Positions 20,922-31,141 of a stretch of DNA of 64,000 bases are shown one piece after another. The stretch's first letter is position 1, and every line of letters begins with the position of its first letter. Location: NCBI GenBank assembly GCA_022376515.1, contig WTXI01000115.1:49288-113287 (forward strand), in the 5' to 3' direction. The position numbers and the translations under genes are program-made. The DNA is from Lactifluus volemus. Its lineage: Eukaryota > Basidiomycota > Agaricomycetes > Russulales > Russulaceae. Under the pieces are notes generated by a model that saw nothing but the letters and a program-made list of their open reading frames with translations, did not search any database and had not been told where the DNA came from.

Positions 20922-23134
20922 CGACACGGTTGAAGTGGGGCTTTTCAAATTGGATTTACGTCTTGTGCTTTGATCTTCCAATGCTGCTTCTCGCCGCGCG
21001 CGAGACCCGGACGGACGCGATACGTTGTAGTTGATAGTTTTAATTCCAAGTTCCTCATCAATCCTTTGTCCATCTCCATCTCCAAACCTCCATTTCTCAA
21101 TCTCAATCTCTGGTTCTTTTTTTTTTTGGGTAACTCAGTCCGTAATGCTCTATCCTAGTTTTTAGCATCTGACGAAAGAGGTGAGGCGAATTTGGAAGGT
21201 TGTTGGGGATGGACGGGGGGGGGAGCGCCTACACCTCTTCGGCTACTACTACACATTCTTGTTTTTTTTTACCAGTATTGCTGGCAACCAATAACAACGT
21301 TTTGTAATGTACTTTGTAGACCCACAGGTCCTCAGAAAGCCCTTTTTTTCATTCTACCCATAATTATCTGTCCCTTGGGTTTTTCTTGTGGATCCCTCAT
21401 CATGCTTTTTAGATTTCTGGAGGTAGATTTTGGTGTTGTAATTTTTACTACAAGCAACGGGTCCGAGTCCATAAACTTCCAAAACGAAAGCCGAGATGAG
21501 ATAAGATTTGTGTTTACTACGATCGATTCTTGACAACCAAACAATTATGACGCGGTACGTACGCGGTACGGTAAGCGGGGACAGTTCACGGGAACCATGA
21601 TCGCGTCAAGCGACTTCTGACGCTTCGCCGTCGCTAGGTTACTCTTTCATTACAACAAAAAAAAACTACTGGCAGAGGGGAGGAGATTCCGTAACTTCTA
21701 ATCCATTGTTCCCCCCCCCCGGGGGGGGGGGGTGGGAATTGTTGTTTGTTGGAGAGAACATTGTAGATAATTCCAGTGATTAGAACGTTTCCAGCGATTA
21801 GAACGTATTCGTTTCGAGGGTATGATAGAACGACGGGATCGATAGCCGACTTTCAATTGATTGCAAGGACAGGACAAGTCGAATGCTTTAGGGGCGAGAA
21901 GTGGCTTTGCTGAACGCCTCTGAATCAGCCGTTATCTGTACAGTACAGCTCCGTTCGCTGTACTGAACAGCCTGGCGCGGCGGGCTAAAGAGTCCAGTAC
22001 CCATACTTTACGCGACGCGTACCAGTACCAGAACTGTGGGTAAGTTATGAGATATACAGTATTTTACGTAGATGCCGCTGCGATGAAATTTTTATTGGAG
22101 ATTGAGACCTCCCCTCAATTATCGAAGGCCAGTGATAGCATCATGGCGATACATATTCCTGGCTAGCTATTGTTCGAAATAACAGAACGAGTAAGCTTCG
22201 CTAGTACAGCAGCCACACCTTCGTGTGTTAATGCAGAAACAAAGAGTGTCAAACACAGTGGGGCTGGGGATTGAAGCCTTGAGGACCTTCGAGACATGGT
22301 AGACTTAGTACGCAGAGGTGTGGACATGGAACTCCGAGTCGGGTGACGGTGGGCGAAAGCCGGGCCGGGCGGCTCGGGAACTCAACGTCACTGCTGGCAT
22401 TCCTCCTATGCTTTAGCGGTACATCCTGTTGTCATTCAATTTCCAAGACGACCTCTCGTTTGCACCTACAAGTCGCTATAGCAGAGAGCGCTGGTCAACA
22501 TCAACAGCGCTCAGATGAGAAGCAAGATGGACCGGAAGTCATTACTCATTCATCATTGCGACTCAGAATCATCAATGACTCATTCACCGCAGAGATCCGC
22601 ATATATCAACTTCAGCTGAAATCATCATCCCACTCTTTGTCCTGCCCAAAAATGAACCATGTTGTCATGATGTCGGGTATGATCATCGATAATAATCGAC
22701 TCGGAATTATTCGTTAGTGACCAGCAACGGCGAACTAGTCCGTACCGTAGGTTATTTGGGTTGTGTCACCCACGACGAAACTTTGATTCATTGGGATCAT
22801 GCGCTCTGGGAGCACTTCCGTGTTGCCTAACCTAATGCATTGGGCGCGGTTCCAACACATGCATACAGTATTTCCCACCCCAAGGTCCCCAACTGACCCG
22901 CATCTGATGTTGATGGTCCAGTTATCACCTACCCTGGCCAATTGCCGCTGGAGATGTCTTCATTTTTCAATTGCAGTTGATGCCGTCAACCGATGATACA
23001 GAGAGCACTTCAGGTCTATAAAGTCTGCCAGTGTCATCCGATCCCGTTCTATTTCACGGCGTTTTATACCGGTCCCTTCATCTATTCAAGTGGACATCGG
23101 CAAATCCAAGTGCTCCTTTGTCACTGTTGTAATA
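20922..23134. other. Gene-poor stretch
   Basis: Follows the previous gene's 3' end. It contains poly-T runs (around 21116-21127), a C10G12 palindromic homopolymer (21711-21732) and only short frames without recognisable domains. The last part should contain the promoter of the next gene. Confidence 0.4.
21711..21732. repeat. C10G12 self-complementary homopolymer
   Basis: Ten C followed by twelve G with no spacer. It is able to form a hairpin or G-quadruplex, and it is also a common place for assembly or sequencing errors. Confidence 0.7.
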
Positions 23135-25160
23135 ATGCTTTCCTCGAACCCGAGCGGTACCTTGGGGCCGTTATTAATGGGTGTTGTATTCTCATCGATG
23201 TGCGTGATGACCGACTCTCGGGCTCACTTGAACAGACAGACCTGACAAAGCAGAACTAGGTTATACGGCGTGACATCTCTACAGGTCTACTCATATTTTA
23301 CTCACCACTGCGAGAAGGACAGACCCTTTCTAAAGATCTTTGTATGTGCTGTCGTACACCTCCCCTCGCTTGATGTCGCAAAGTGTTTACGGTATGTGCC
23401 CAGGTTGTAACGCTTCTGTAGGGTCACATTGGCACTGTCCCCACATTTAGCATGTCTTATTCTTTTGAACAGGATATTGGGTTCCCTACAGCTTGCCTTG
23501 GTCATTCATGCATACTATGTTATCTCAATAACGAACTTCGGCAATTTTTATGCAGATCTCAGCGACGGGCCTCCATGGTTTGTATTAAAATTCTGTTAAC
23601 ATTTATAATGGTTTCAAGCTTGCGGATCGTAACAGGAGTTACCGGCTCCATACTTTGTTTGCAAGTATGTTTGTCTTCCAAAATCAAAGTACGCGTAACT
23701 AATGACTGTTACTGTGCCCTAGTTCTCCTTGTGGCTGCCACTCAGCAGTGCGTCCCTCAGTCCTTGGTCTTATTGCAATATGATTTCGCATTAACTCGGA
23801 GTTTCATGTCAGGTTTTATGCTTGGAGAATTTTCAAGTGTACGTGTGTCCGAATCCCAACGCTTATCGATAGCAGATCCATTGCTTATTCTCTTGGGACA
23901 GTAAGCATGGGCAAGATTTACATCCCAATCCTCATCGTAGCCCTCCCATTTCGTTGCATGACTATCTACTAGTTCATTGATGGTATCACTCCTAGGTGGC
24001 CATAACCTTACTTGAGCTGGGTAGGTCCTGTCTCCGTGATCTACTGTTGAGAAGCTTACTTGTCTGACAGTGGTTGGAATCGGTGGGTGATGAATTTGTG
24101 TTCAAATCTTCAGCTCTGACTCCGAGCTATTGCGTCTACTGTGCCTAGGTTTCGTCTTCAAGTGGCAAGTTTTATTGGGGTATTTCCACTAAATAAAGAC
24201 TTATGGACCTTTCAGCTTTCAACAATCCTCTTGCGAAGAGAAAGTTTTGACTGTACGCTAATTTGGTCGCATCCCCTTTTATCACTAAATCTTCCATCTT
24301 CCAGCCCTACACGATCTGTTTTGTCTCGTCAGAACTCGCGTGCGATATGATCATCACTTCAAGTATGGTGTATTGCCTAGTTATGCGAGGCTCAAAAGTG
24401 AAGCGGTGAGTAAATTTATGGCCTGTCAAACAACCATGGATGCGAGTGATGTGGTGGTGCTGCGCAGGTCTAGCACTTCACCGGCTAGGACACTCGCACT
24501 CTACTGCATTAATAGCGGGTTTCTCGTCGTGTTCGTCTCGTTCGTCATCCACTCTACCCTCTTGTGACTTTCTCCACAGAGTATTCGCGGCATTGACTCT
24601 TGTTACCGTTGGTATTTTCCATCATAAATCTTGTATCTATCTTGCTGACCACACGCAGTTCGTGTGCTACCCTCATGCTACCATGTATGCCCCATTTTTC
24701 TCCATCCTCGTGCACCTTTACTCGTGCTCTTTCATGGCAATGTGTGTCCATCCCTTCCACTCCTCCATTCCCAGGTGTCCTCATGGTCACCAATCTATCC
24801 AATGGCAGATTGAATTCCCGGGACCACCTTCGCAACGCGGTCCACACCAGCACCGCATTCGCAACCTTTTCGGTCTCTTTGGCTGCACCTACCACACGCC
24901 CCGGCGCTACTCAGGCTGGCAACACCACGTCAAATGTTGGTCATGGCACCGTCGGTCTTAACAAATTTTTCAAAAAGATGACCACGCTCCGATCCACTGA
25001 GGATGGAGGGATATCTAATGGTACGTCGAACTTTGCTGCCGCAGACAGACATAAGGACAAGCCGTTTCCCTTGGATACACTTCCGATGAGTGATTCAGTC
25101 ATAGCACCTATTCCTCCGCTTTTCGATCATTCATCTGGTTTAACCCCGAGCCATGTATGA
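23135..25160 (+). CDS. DUF6534 seven-helix membrane protein, 15 exons
   Basis: Exons: 23135-23199, 23260-23341, 23384-23391, 23473-23577, 23619-23672, 23813-23836, 23876-23936, 23996-24020, 24071-24086, 24149-24179, 24305-24405, 24468-24530, 24580-24607, 24659-24741, 24809-25160. All phases agree and yield 365 aa. The product follows the DUF6534 pattern of agaricomycetes: start NPSGTLGPLLMGVVFSSMLY, GVTSLQVYSYFT, ALVIHAYYVISITNFGN, FYAWRIF, KIYIPILIVAITLLELVVGI, CDMIITSSMVYCLVMR, TLALYCINSGFLVVVFAALT, SFMAILNSRDHLR, then a hydrophilic tail. Seven hydrophobic segments are expected; the function of these abundant membrane proteins is unknown (receptor-like topology). Exons of 8, 16, 24 and 25 nt are the weakest parts of the model, and the donor at 23673 (GTCTTC) is poor. 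Confidence 0.72.
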
Positions 25161-25509
25161 TACGTGCCTGTATGATACTGGACTGTACATTTACAGTCTT
25201 TCCACTTATCTTGCTCGTTTCCGCACTTGCAGTATGTCTTAGAATCAAATTATGGGTAAATCTTGATCCCGACTCGTATCTTTTCTTCTTGAGCGTTACG
25301 AAGGTATACAATAATTGGCGTGCCACTGAACGTCGTCGAGAAGCATGACCCATTAGAAACGACAACTGTCTGTACGTATTCGACGCATTTGCTGTGCCAG
25401 TGGGAACTATCAGATACTGAGGAACCCACAGATCATTCCAAATTCATCGGCGCAAGGGGGTCGTGGCCGGAGCACGTGAGATGATCCGAAAACAGGTCGA
25501 GGGTCTAGA
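25161..25509. other. Spacer before MITE
   Basis: 3' flank of the DUF6534 gene. A 63-codon frame (25157-25348) has one hydrophobic segment but no family match. Confidence 0.4.
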
Positions 25510-25879
25510 CACTGGTTGGAAAACTGCCTTTTGAGGCTAACAAAACCTTAACATGATTGTAATATAAGGCCATTTGTTTTTCTTCATTTTTTATGAGGAT
25601 AAATATAGATAAAATGATTATATATTGTTAAGCTAAATTTATGACACAAAATGAAAGTAAAGTATTTTTACTCAAATGTATCTTGTGTGTTATCTAGTAC
25701 AATGTCTTTCAATTAGAGAAGTATGATTTTGGCTTAATTTTGTGATGTACATTTAGCTTGACAATATATAATCATTTTACTCATATTTATTCTCATAAAA
25801 AATGAAGAAAAATAAATGGCCTTATATTACAATTATGTCAAGATTTTGTTGGCCTCAAAAGGCAGTATCCCAACCAGTG
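25510..25879. mobile_element. Palindromic MITE with CACTG ends
   Basis: The 370-bp element has long imperfect inverted arms: 25510 onward (CACTGGTTGG, ACTGCCTTTTGAGGC, AACAAAAC, TAATATAAGGCCATTT) is mirrored up to 25879 (ends CCAACCAGTG), with matching positions over more than 150 bp per arm around a short AT-rich centre. The trinucleotide AGA flanks it on both sides (25507-25509 and 25880-25882). CACTG termini with a 3-bp duplication fit the CACTA (EnSpm) superfamily. There is no coding capacity. It sits in the intergenic region between a DUF6534 gene and the kinase-like gene. Confidence 0.75.
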
Positions 25880-25882
25880 AGA

Positions 25883-26083
25883 GGTGAGTTCTTGAAAACG
25901 TGATGGGCTCGGAAGCTGCAAATCGAGGCGCAAGAACGTGGCTGCAAGGTCAGCGATACAGCTGACCTTACAATACTTTTGGAAAGGGTTAACGTCCTTA
26001 TCGCTTCAATCTAATCTACTACAGACTACCTACACTTTAGTCTACTCGCGTACAGAAGTCTTACACAAGGTAAAAAGAAAAAG
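25883..26083. other. 3' flank of the kinase-like gene
   Basis: Short spacer; it should contain the terminator region of the minus-strand gene that ends at 26084. Nothing else recognised. Confidence 0.4.
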
Positions 26084-28094
26084 CTAAACATGACAGAAAA
26101 CATCCGAAATCTCTAGTAACCCATCATAGTCTTGATCCCTTGCTGCCTGATAAAACTTTCCCCATATTTTAGAATTCTCGATATCCTCCCACATTTTTAA
26201 TACATCCAACGTCTCGGAGTTTTGATTGCCATCGGCTTGAATGCTCCCTGCGTTGAACTTGTCAAATTGGCACGGAAACAATAGATGAAGGACCACCAGG
26301 ATGCATGCGAAAAGGTCATCTGCAGGTTCGGGCATATATAATTGCTCCCCTGACTGAAGAAGTCGCCTCGGCCAGCAGATGTAACCACCGGAGTAGTCAG
26401 TGGAGCGATGGCCCCATGAATCGAAAGCTGTTTCGTAATCGATGATCACCACATTGACATCGTTCTGTTCCCACTTAAGAATTAAATTTGATAGGCGAAC
26501 ATCTCGATGGATGATCCCTTGACCATGCAGGTATCTCAAGCCATCTATCATGCCTCGGACAACCTTGCGTGATACGGCCGCTGACTCTCCCGGTAAGACG
26601 GGTTGTCCTATCGGCAAGATTCCTAGCTCCCCAGATCCGCGAATCCACACTAGTTCGGGGATATGCAGGGATTCAGCGTTGCGTAATTTTCCCAGGATCG
26701 TGATCTCGTTATCCAAAGAACGATTACTATGCGCAATCTTCAGCACAAATTGGTTCTTTGGTTCCTGGTGTCGACGTGGGGGAAACCAGGTGGCAGTGTT
26801 CTTGACAGTTTGAGATCGAGTGGGGTATTTTCGCATATCATCCAGTCGTGGAATGGCCTTTTTAACAGAAAGCAGGAAGTGATGTTTTCCCACCGAAAGC
26901 ACTGAGAATTTAGGGTCTAATGCTTTATCGAGCGAGGGAATTGTCGCTCGCAACTGTGACGCAGACGATGTTTCGGCAAAGATGATGGCATCTGCAAGGG
27001 ATTGGCAAAGATACTCCTGAATTTTCGGGCCTGTCTCGTCAAACACGGCGTCGTAGACCCAGGAAGAGGAATAGTTTGATAGGACCCCTATAAAGCGTGA
27101 CCGATGTGGTTGCTTCTCGCGTATACTTTTGAAATAATCCAACATCTGTCCGCAATGCGCGGCCGTTCGTGGTTCGACGCTCGGTAATTTGAATTCCAGA
27201 AAGTACCGAACGGAGTATGGGAGGCGATCGTCGTCATATGTGGCAACGCTGACATCTGCGTGGAAATCATTGCGCTGACTGGTATCCACTACGAAAATAT
27301 CGTTCGTCTCGTTGTAAAGGCCCTCTTTAATCGCACCAATGAAGTCTGGAAACATGTCGAGCTCTTTCTTCCAAGTTTTTCCCTGCAACGCTGAGAGCTT
27401 TGACGTGAGGATCTTGCTACTCGGGTGCTGCTGCTCCTGAATGAACATATTCTGGCCGACCCGCCCATCGTCTTGTAGGAGTTTCCAGGCCTGCGCACGG
27501 GTGACGGATCCTTGAAAGGGGTTAAATCTAAAAATGCTCTAATACAGAAGCTCACATACCCCATTTCCGATTAGTCTCAACTCTTATTGTGTCACGGAGG
27601 GTAGTAACCATGTCGGTGGATTCCACTAATCTCTGCATGGCTTCAATCATTTTATCCTTCTCCGCCGCCCTGTCTTTGAATAGTCTGACCGAATCCAAAT
27701 ACCAAGTGACGATCTTGAAGAACCAAGTTATCTATAAGCTGTCGAATCCGCAGCAAGGACTTACAGTCGAGAGCAATAAGTTGACATCTGCTGATTGTGG
27801 CGAGCTTAGACCTACTCAAAGGGATAAAACCGCCGAATATGTGACAGGATGACAGATATACTAACCCTTTGGGTAGACTGCGTGAATCAGAGCAATAGAA
27901 ATGTGATTGGGTACCAGGGTAGCGATCTCGGTGAGACGGTCGATAATAATTTGGTCCATAGTAGTGGTTGGGATGTCTGTGCTTATCTCAGCGTCGGGTA
28001 ACTGTACAATGCCCCTATCAGGCTCGAGCTGTCTTTTCAAATTGAGCTTGACGGCGAGGACGGCTGAACGGGCTCTCTCCGTACTGCTACCCAT
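26084..28094 (-). CDS. PD-(D/E)xK-like nuclease domain fused to protein kinase (Crinkler-like architecture)
   Basis: Four minus-strand exons: 28094-27866, 27790-27765, 27731-27560, 27510-26084, phases agreeing; 617 aa. Residues about 180-300 contain a restriction-nuclease-like core: D228 in FHADVSV and the E-x-K pair E248/K250 in YFLEFKLP, followed by HCGQMLDYF. Residues about 390-600 are a kinase-like domain: K400 (FVLKIA), E411, catalytic loop HRD at 477-479 with N484 (HGQGIIHRDVRLSNLIL), and the metal-binding DFG replaced by DYE (500-502, IIDYETAF), then PADDLFACI. Fusion of an REase-fold domain to a kinase is known from Crinkler/CR-type effector proteins of oomycetes and fungi, thought to act in nuclei or in inter-organism and transposon conflicts. 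No signal peptide is seen. The key residues suggest both domains could be active, but that is inference. Confidence 0.7.
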
Positions 28095-28335
28095 CTACGT
28101 CTCTCCGCTGCAACTACCCTTCCAAAGAATGCGCCAACCCGCTTCCGCAAAACGGAAAGCAGTGCGACAGACCCTACGTCCCACCCGGATGGGTTTTTTA
28201 TGCTTGAGGTTGTGTATCTTGCTTGGTCGTTACGCGATACGTCCGGTGGGGAATACATGAAACAAGCACGAGAGCAACACGATGAACCGCAAATGAATGA
28301 CAGGATTTGTCCCGGTTCCGTGAAAACAGCTGCAT

Positions 28336-29579
28336 TTACCACGCATTGTCCCAAATTTCTTCATCGTCATCGCTGGCAAGCCCTGCAGATGTAGTATCCG
28401 AGCCAGCTGGTCTCTCTTTATAGTCCATGTCTTTGACCCATAACCTCCGTTGTGCGGCTTCGTAGGCTTCATGTGAGCGCTCATTGATGCCACGCCATTG
28501 GTCCTTCCACTTCTTGACGTGTGTGACCCAGACTCGAGATTCCTCGATTCGAACGCCCGAGAATGTGAACGTAGTCATGAAACCCCCTTCCATAGTACCA
28601 CAAATTTTGCCGTCGGCAAGGAAAGTGATCGTCCCCGTGTTCTCTGGGCCATATTCCATCTCGCATTCACCCTGCTCATAACCTCGCCACTCGAACGCGA
28701 CCGTCTCACCAACGGTCTCCGGAGGCGCGCCGCAGCGGATGATGCCCGTGACGACGCCAAACTTGAAGCTGCCCCAAAGATGTCTACCGGTACCGCGGGA
28801 GGCAGAAAGCGTGAGATTGAGACCGCTAGAGGCGTTGTCGGGCCATTCTTCCGCGAGATATGGCGCATCGATAACATATTTTCCCTGGACATTGAGAGCA
28901 GAAAACTGGAATACCTGGTGATGAGCGGCACTGTAAGCGAGATAAAATGAATCCACAGTACCTTCTTGTCACTGCCACTGACCCTGGCCATTCCCCCCCC
29001 AATGCCCCCGTCGTTTGTAGCGTTTCGCTTGCGTGAGGGTACAGCCTCCAGTGGAATATTTTCTTCGTCGAACTCCGCCAGGACGGCTTCATGCCTGCGA
29101 CGCAGTTCCACCAAGCGCTTCTCCCGCTTCTTTCCTCTGACCTTCTCCTTCTGTTCGCAACGGATACGGACCTTCTCACTTTCGGCATTCCACAAAGTCT
29201 TCAGCTCGTTCTCCAGTTTTCCAAGTCGCCCCGGAACTTTGAGATCATGCCCGTCATCAAAGGCAGCTAGGAGCGCCTTCTTGGCCGCCGGCTTAGTCTT
29301 GAGCGGCTTCAGCCCGAAGTGCATCAGTTGGGCTATGTAGTACGTGACAGTTTCGTCCTTGTGTCTGGGGGAAGGCGGTTTACGCGGAACGGACGTGTTT
29401 GTGAGCAGTAGTGGGTCTGTTTCGACCCCCCACGTGAGGAGACGGTGTAGATGTCGAGGGTCGGCACGTGGATAACGACGGCCATCCAGCACCACAAACA
29501 GACCAGAACTGTCGTAGAAGAAAACGTGGTCGCGAGTAACGGGGTCAACTTGAATCTCGCAATTATTGCGAGACAACAT
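28336..29579 (-). CDS. Uncharacterised basidiomycete two-domain protein, copy 1 of 5
   Basis: Two exons, 29579-28962 and 28914-28336 (398 aa); the intron could instead end nine bases later, at the second AG. The N-terminal half begins with PVTRDHVFFYDSSGLFVVLD, has the conserved LMHFGLKPLKTKPAAKKALL motif, then a Lys/Glu-rich predicted coiled coil and a basic cluster (SRKRNATNDG). The C-terminal half has a compact conserved domain: YVIDAPYLAEEWP, GRHLWGSFKFGVVTGIIR, FEWRGYEQGECEMEYG, GTITFLADGKICGTMEGGF, then KWKDQWRGINERS and an acidic tail. I recognise it as a recurrent basidiomycete family but know no function. This copy lies furthest left and is the most diverged in the coiled-coil part. 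It is followed upstream by an SDR gene in the same orientation. Confidence 0.75.
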
Positions 29580-29850
29580 GATCGCCGGCTGGTCTGGACA
29601 CAGAGCGCTTACGTACACAAACGAACCCAAATGAAGTTCTCTCACAAGTGATAGCTGTAAATAACCTAATAAAGAGACATTTTCAAGGCCTATCTTGGAA
29701 TTCTCCTTCCTGAAGTATGTATAGAAGGAAACCTAATACTATGACCGCTCGTATTTAGTACGGTGAGACTTCCCACTAAAGCATCAAAGGGGAGAATAGG
29801 TCCATCCATCAGCAGAACACTCACATCCCAGCGCGGAACCATAATGACAT

Positions 29851-31141
29851 CTAGGAAGACAGTATTTCATCCAGGTTACTCCCAAATCTCGGGTCTGCAC
29901 GCGACACGATTTCAATCGACTCGTCCTGAAATGTTACTCTCAGTTACACGTCTAATCAAAAGTCAACCATTATAAGAACGCACCCATATGCGTGTTTGAA
30001 CAACGGCACCCTCATCGCTCAGTACATAGTCACTGACTTCTTGGAGGTCTCCTTTGCTCACATAACCGCCGCGCAGCTCAAATTCACGCCCGACGCCACC
30101 AACAGCAGCCCAGACAAGTTGTCGTGATCCTTCTTCAGTGGTGCGGCCGATGAGAATCATTACGATGGCTGCAATTAGGCGCACTAAGAACGCTTGATTC
30201 CGGATCAATTGTGATTTGCAAAGGCCAGGGTTCACTGCCGTCACGATCACAGGTGAATTTGCAGGTAACCTTTTCGTCAATTCTCGGACAAAGAACACGT
30301 TGAGGACTAAAAAGAGAACGGTCAGAGTCGTTGACCACGCGAGAGAGTCAAAACGAACGTTTCGACAGCGGATATCTATTAGACATCACCCTGTAAAAAA
30401 GGTGAGCATCATGGTGGAAAAAAGTGAATGACGCACGAATAAGTGCAGTAATTCTTGTCGCTTAATTTTTCGAGAATCTTGGCGCTTTCGACTTCCTCTT
30501 CGGATAATTTTGCCGCGTAGTGCACGTCACTGGAAAGAACGACTACGCGTGGATTTGATGACGTTCCAGAGGAAGCTGCCTTGAGCAGGCAAGGAAGCAA
30601 AAGGACGGTCAATAACACTGACGAGAGGTGGTTCACCTGGATCCTACGGAGTGCAAGATTCGCGACTTCAATCCTAGCAAATACGCCGCAGACTCACACT
30701 TCTTCACAACCGTCCTCGGTAGCAGTGTATTGTCGCAAAGCAACGCCCGCATTGTACACGAGGATGTCTATCTGCGAACCATCGCGAACGAACGTATCCG
30801 CAAACGCCGAAACAGACGCAAATTGGGCGAGGTCGACAAGGGCGAGCTCGGCGTTTTTGAAACCGGTGGCTTGGATGGCTTGATGAGGGTTCAGAAACGA
30901 GGGAACCTCAACCGAGTGTTGCTCACTTACCGTGGACTGCAGCCTGGCCCTTCTCCTGACTACGGCATGCGAGAACCAGCCTGTTTGGGTTCATCGACGC
31001 GAAATGCTTTGCAGCCTCGAAGCCCAATCCAACATTGGCACCGACGACGACGACGGTCTTGCCAGTGAGGTCCACGTGGACTACGGGTTCCACTCTCCAG
31101 AATTGGTCTTGGATGAAGTTGAGAAAACTGAGTTGTCCCAT
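29851..31141 (-). CDS. Short-chain dehydrogenase/reductase (retinol-dehydrogenase-like), copy 1
   Basis: Six minus-strand exons: 31141-30931, 30878-30698, 30643-30437, 30390-30359, 30306-29984, 29925-29851; 342 aa with all phases consistent. The classical SDR fold is complete: nucleotide loop GANVGLG at 34-40 (after GKTVVVV), ACRS for NADP-type cofactor binding, N113-A-G (LVYNAG), catalytic Ser at 168/169 (VVVLSSDVHY), Y206-x3-K210 (RYPLSK), and VNPGLCKSQL plus the EEGSRQLVWAAVG stretch seen in fungal retinol-dehydrogenase/WW-domain-oxidoreductase-like SDRs. The substrate is unknown. It is one of three near-identical copies, each with the same six exons, alternating with the uncharacterised gene family. 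Confidence 0.88.
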
